The notes under the pieces: generated by a model
The model's input: the letters and a program-made list of their open reading frames with translations, nothing else
Databases searched by the model: none
What the model was told of the DNA's origin: nothing
In this document: positions 11,056 through 13,264 of the stretch, piece by piece
Layout of the letters: the number at the start of each line of letters is the position of its first letter
Position numbering within the stretch: the stretch's first letter is position 1
Made by a program: the position numbers and the translations under genes
Assembly (NCBI GenBank): GCA_035289385.1
Contig: DATDXI010000015.1
Coordinates: 1-13,264, forward strand
DNA length: 13,264 bases
Reading direction: 5' to 3'
DNA from: JACOZM01 sp035289385
GTDB lineage: Archaea; Nanobdellota; Nanobdellia; Woesearchaeales; GW2011-AR9

Positions 11056-13230
11056 TTATAATCTTTTCCCTTTCAGCAGCAAAGCATTTGTTACAACGCT
11101 TACGGAACTCAGAGCCATCGCTCCCCCGGCAAGGATAGGGCTTAACATCCAGCCCGTCCAGGAGTAAAATACTCCAGCAGCAATAGGAATACCTAAAATG
11201 TTGTAGATGAGCGCCCAAAACATATTCTGCCGGATCTTGCTCATGGTCAATCTACTCAGCTTGATCGCCCGAGCGACATCCAGAAGATTATTTTTCATCA
11301 AGACAATATTTCCCGATTCCATGGCTACGTCCGTTCCTGAACCCATGGCTATCCCTATATCCGCCTGAGCTAAGGCCGGAGCATCGTTGATGCCATCCCC
11401 CACCATGGCTACCTTTCCCCTTTTCTGCAGATTCTTGACGTGAGTTGCTTTTTCATCCGGAGCAACTTCAGCAAAGAAATCTTTGATGCCTACTATTTTG
11501 GCGATCGCCGCAGCCGTCCGTGAATTATCACCAGTGATGAGATATGTTCTGATCCCTAACTGCTGCAAGCGTTGTATCGCTTCAGGAGAATCTTCTTTTA
11601 TTTCGTCAGCAACGGCAATCAGGCCGAGAAGTTTCTTGTTCTCGGCAAGGATCATGACTGTCTTGCCTTCATCTTCTAACCGTTCAATGGACGCAGAGGC
11701 TTTTCCCAGAGAGATTCCTCTTTCTTTCATCAACTTGCGATTTCCTAAGAAATAGGTTTTCTGGCCAAGATTCCCTTTTACTCCTCTGCCAACAAGCGCC
11801 TGGAATCCTGTTGTTTTCCGGAGGTGATGTTTTTCTTCCTTCGCTTTAGCTACGATCGCTTCCGCCAAAGGATGCTCAGAACTATTTTCCAGGCTTCCCG
11901 CAACTTCTAATACCCTCTGCTCTCCAGTCCTGTTCAAGGGAACAAGATCAGTCACTTCCGGCTTGCCTTTGGTGATCGTGCCTGTCTTATCAAAAATGAT
12001 CGAGCGAAGGCTATGAGCAGTTTCCAATGCATCTCCGCCTTTGATAAGAATGCCGTGCTGCGCTCCTTTTCCCGTGCCCACCATGATAGCAGTTGGTGTG
12101 GCTAATCCTAAGGCGCAAGGGCAGGCAATGACCAGAACGGCAACAGCAGCGATGAGCGCAAACTCGTTCGTCTGGCCAAGCAAGAAGTACCAGATAATAT
12201 AAGTAAGAATCGCTAGAACGATGACGATAGGAACAAAATATGCCGAGACATTATCAGCAAATCTCTGAATTGGCGCTTTTTTAGCCTGAGCATCTTCGAT
12301 CAATCGGATAATTCGAGATAATACTGTCTCGCTTCCCACCTTTGTTGCTTTCATGGTAAATGATCCCTGTTTGTTGATCGTAGAGCCGATGACACTATCA
12401 CCTTTCTTTTTCTCCACAGGGATACTTTCTCCTGTCACCATACTTTCATCGATGGCTGAATAGCCGCTGACGATGATCCCATCGGTAGGAATTTTTTCCC
12501 CGGGCTTTACGACGATACTATCTCCTATCTGCACTTGATCGATAGGAATTTTTACTTCTTTGCCTTTTCTGATGACGGTAGCAGTTTTCGCCCCGATCTG
12601 CATCAATTTCTTGATGGCTTCACTCGTCCTTCCTTTTGCTCTGGCTTCCAGATACTTTCCTAGAAGCACTAAGGTGATGAGTACGGCAGATATCTCAAAA
12701 TATTGGTGCGCATCAGGAGAGAAGAGGATAGCATACAAGGAATAAAAGTACGCTGCGCTCGTCCCTATAGCAATCAGAGAGTCCATATTGGCGCTTTTGT
12801 TTTTTAAGGCAGACCACGTCCCTTGGTAAAAGGGCCAGCCGATCCAGAATTGGATGGGAGTAGCAAGAAGCCAGATAAAATATTCTCGAAAGGGAACATC
12901 CATAAAAACCATGGCCAGGAGAAGAGCGGGAAAGGAAAGCGCTGCGCTGAGGATGACTTTTCCCTGCAAGTGACGAAGCTCTTTCTTTTGCAGAAGAGCT
13001 TCTTTCTGATAATTCTCTTCTTTCCAGACTACAGCATCATACCCTTTCTTTTGGATGGCAGCAATCAGGCTTTTTTCAGGCGCTGTTGCTTCATCGTGTT
13101 CGACAGTCGCGCGCTCTGTCCCATAATTGACGACGGCAGATGTTACACCGGGAACTTTCTGCAAGGCTCGGGTAAGGATAGTAGAGCAGCTGGCACAGTG
13201 CATGCCTTTCACTTTAAGTGTTGTTTTCAT
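11056..13230 (-). CDS. copA: Copper-exporting P1B-1-type ATPase
   Basis: This 724-residue protein is a complete Cu(I) P-type ATPase, pumping copper out of the cytoplasm with ATP. The N-terminal HMA domain has G9-M-H-C12-A-S-C15. Eight membrane helices fall at about 91-110, 117-134, 150-170, 177-195, 330-351, 358-382, 668-689 and 694-717. Catalytic motifs are all intact: TGES (266-269) in the actuator domain, C370-P-C372 in helix 6, the phosphorylated Asp in D414-KTGT, SEHP (451-454) in the nucleotide domain, TGDN (566-569) and GDGINDAP (611-618). The P1B-1 (Cu+) signature is present: Y676-N677 in helix 7 and M705-x2-S708-S in MALSSVSVVTN. Only one HMA is present, as in many prokaryotic forms. 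It is the first gene of the module in this window; GGGGG lies 7 nt before ATG 13230. Confidence 0.97.
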   Translation of the reverse strand: MKTTLKVKGMHCASCSTILTRALQKVPGVTSAVVNYGTERATVEHDEATAPEKSLIAAIQKKGYDAVVWKEENYQKEALLQKKELRHLQGKVILSAALSFPALLLAMVFMDVPFREYFIWLLATPIQFWIGWPFYQGTWSALKNKSANMDSLIAIGTSAAYFYSLYAILFSPDAHQYFEISAVLITLVLLGKYLEARAKGRTSEAIKKLMQIGAKTATVIRKGKEVKIPIDQVQIGDSIVVKPGEKIPTDGIIVSGYSAIDESMVTGESIPVEKKKGDSVIGSTINKQGSFTMKATKVGSETVLSRIIRLIEDAQAKKAPIQRFADNVSAYFVPIVIVLAILTYIIWYFLLGQTNEFALIAAVAVLVIACPCALGLATPTAIMVGTGKGAQHGILIKGGDALETAHSLRSIIFDKTGTITKGKPEVTDLVPLNRTGEQRVLEVAGSLENSSEHPLAEAIVAKAKEEKHHLRKTTGFQALVGRGVKGNLGQKTYFLGNRKLMKERGISLGKASASIERLEDEGKTVMILAENKKLLGLIAVADEIKEDSPEAIQRLQQLGIRTYLITGDNSRTAAAIAKIVGIKDFFAEVAPDEKATHVKNLQKRGKVAMVGDGINDAPALAQADIGIAMGSGTDVAMESGNIVLMKNNLLDVARAIKLSRLTMSKIRQNMFWALIYNILGIPIAAGVFYSWTGWMLSPILAGGAMALSSVSVVTNALLLKGKRL

Positions 13231-13245
13231 GGTTTAACCCCCTTG

Positions 13246-13253
13246 GTGATCAC
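13246..13253. promoter_or_regulatory. GTGATCAC palindrome just upstream of copA
   Basis: An 8-bp perfect palindrome lies next to the copA ribosome binding site. It could be part of an operator for a copper-responsive repressor, but it is short and the window ends 11 nt further on, so the promoter itself is not visible. Confidence 0.25.
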
Positions 13254-13264
13254 TGAAAAAAGAA

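Noticed and set aside
1..13264. CRISPR array, insertion sequence or rRNA genes.
   Set aside because: No regularly spaced repeats, transposase motifs or conserved rRNA sequence were seen on either strand. The only repeats are the short ones listed.

Overview
The window looks archaeal, most likely a small-genome DPANN lineage of the Woesearchaeota/Pacearchaeota kind; the lineage is inferred and moderately supported. The main evidence is promoter architecture. Two genes (Rieske protein, Nudix hydrolase) have a TATA box centred about 25 bp upstream of the start codon with no usable ribosome binding site between, which is the archaeal leaderless arrangement. T-rich runs follow several stop codons, as at archaeal terminators. 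A DUF5679-type C4 zinc-ribbon gene and a membrane protein with twelve N-X-S/T sequons fit the same reading. Other genes use Shine-Dalgarno sequences.

Layout. On the plus strand, 1-833 holds the 3' end of cysS and an overlapping small gene whose C-terminal half resembles a PIN domain. Everything after that is on the minus strand. Reading along that strand from the right end: (i) a copper module, CopA ATPase (13230-11056), a three-domain HMA-SafE-cupredoxin membrane protein (11014-9629) and a CopZ-like chaperone (9629-9426), ending at a T-run; (ii) two small single genes, a DUF5679 zinc ribbon (9217-9059) and a cupredoxin-like lipoprotein (8942-8517), each followed by a poly-T terminator; (iii) a probable four-gene run, transketolase, SIS-domain sugar isomerase, NDH-2-like FAD oxidoreductase and a membrane-anchored alpha/beta hydrolase (8369-2020, gaps of 33-65 nt); (iv) a Nudix hydrolase (1970-1587) with its own leaderless promoter; (v) a Rieske ferredoxin (1479-1186) overlapping an unrecognised 112-residue gene (1211-873).

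How the genes work together. CopA should export Cu(I). The CopZ-like protein and the two fused HMA domains give three CxxC copper sites in one transcript, and the fusion protein links a cytoplasmic HMA through about seven membrane helices to an outside cupredoxin. The nearby lipoprotein has a cupredoxin fold signature but appears to have lost all the usual copper ligands. The transketolase and SIS protein belong to sugar-phosphate metabolism. The oxidoreductase and Rieske protein are redox proteins without visible partners here.

Most unusual structure. The 3' end of the hydrolase gene (27 bp, 2021-2047) recurs almost exactly at 1543-1569, 478 bp away on the far side of the Nudix gene, with both mismatches at silent third positions. 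The Nudix gene and its promoter therefore sit between direct repeats, one of which is the end of a neighbouring gene. No CRISPR array, rRNA, tRNA or transposase was seen. No stretch over 300 bp lacks a gene; the longest gap is 208 bp (9218-9425).
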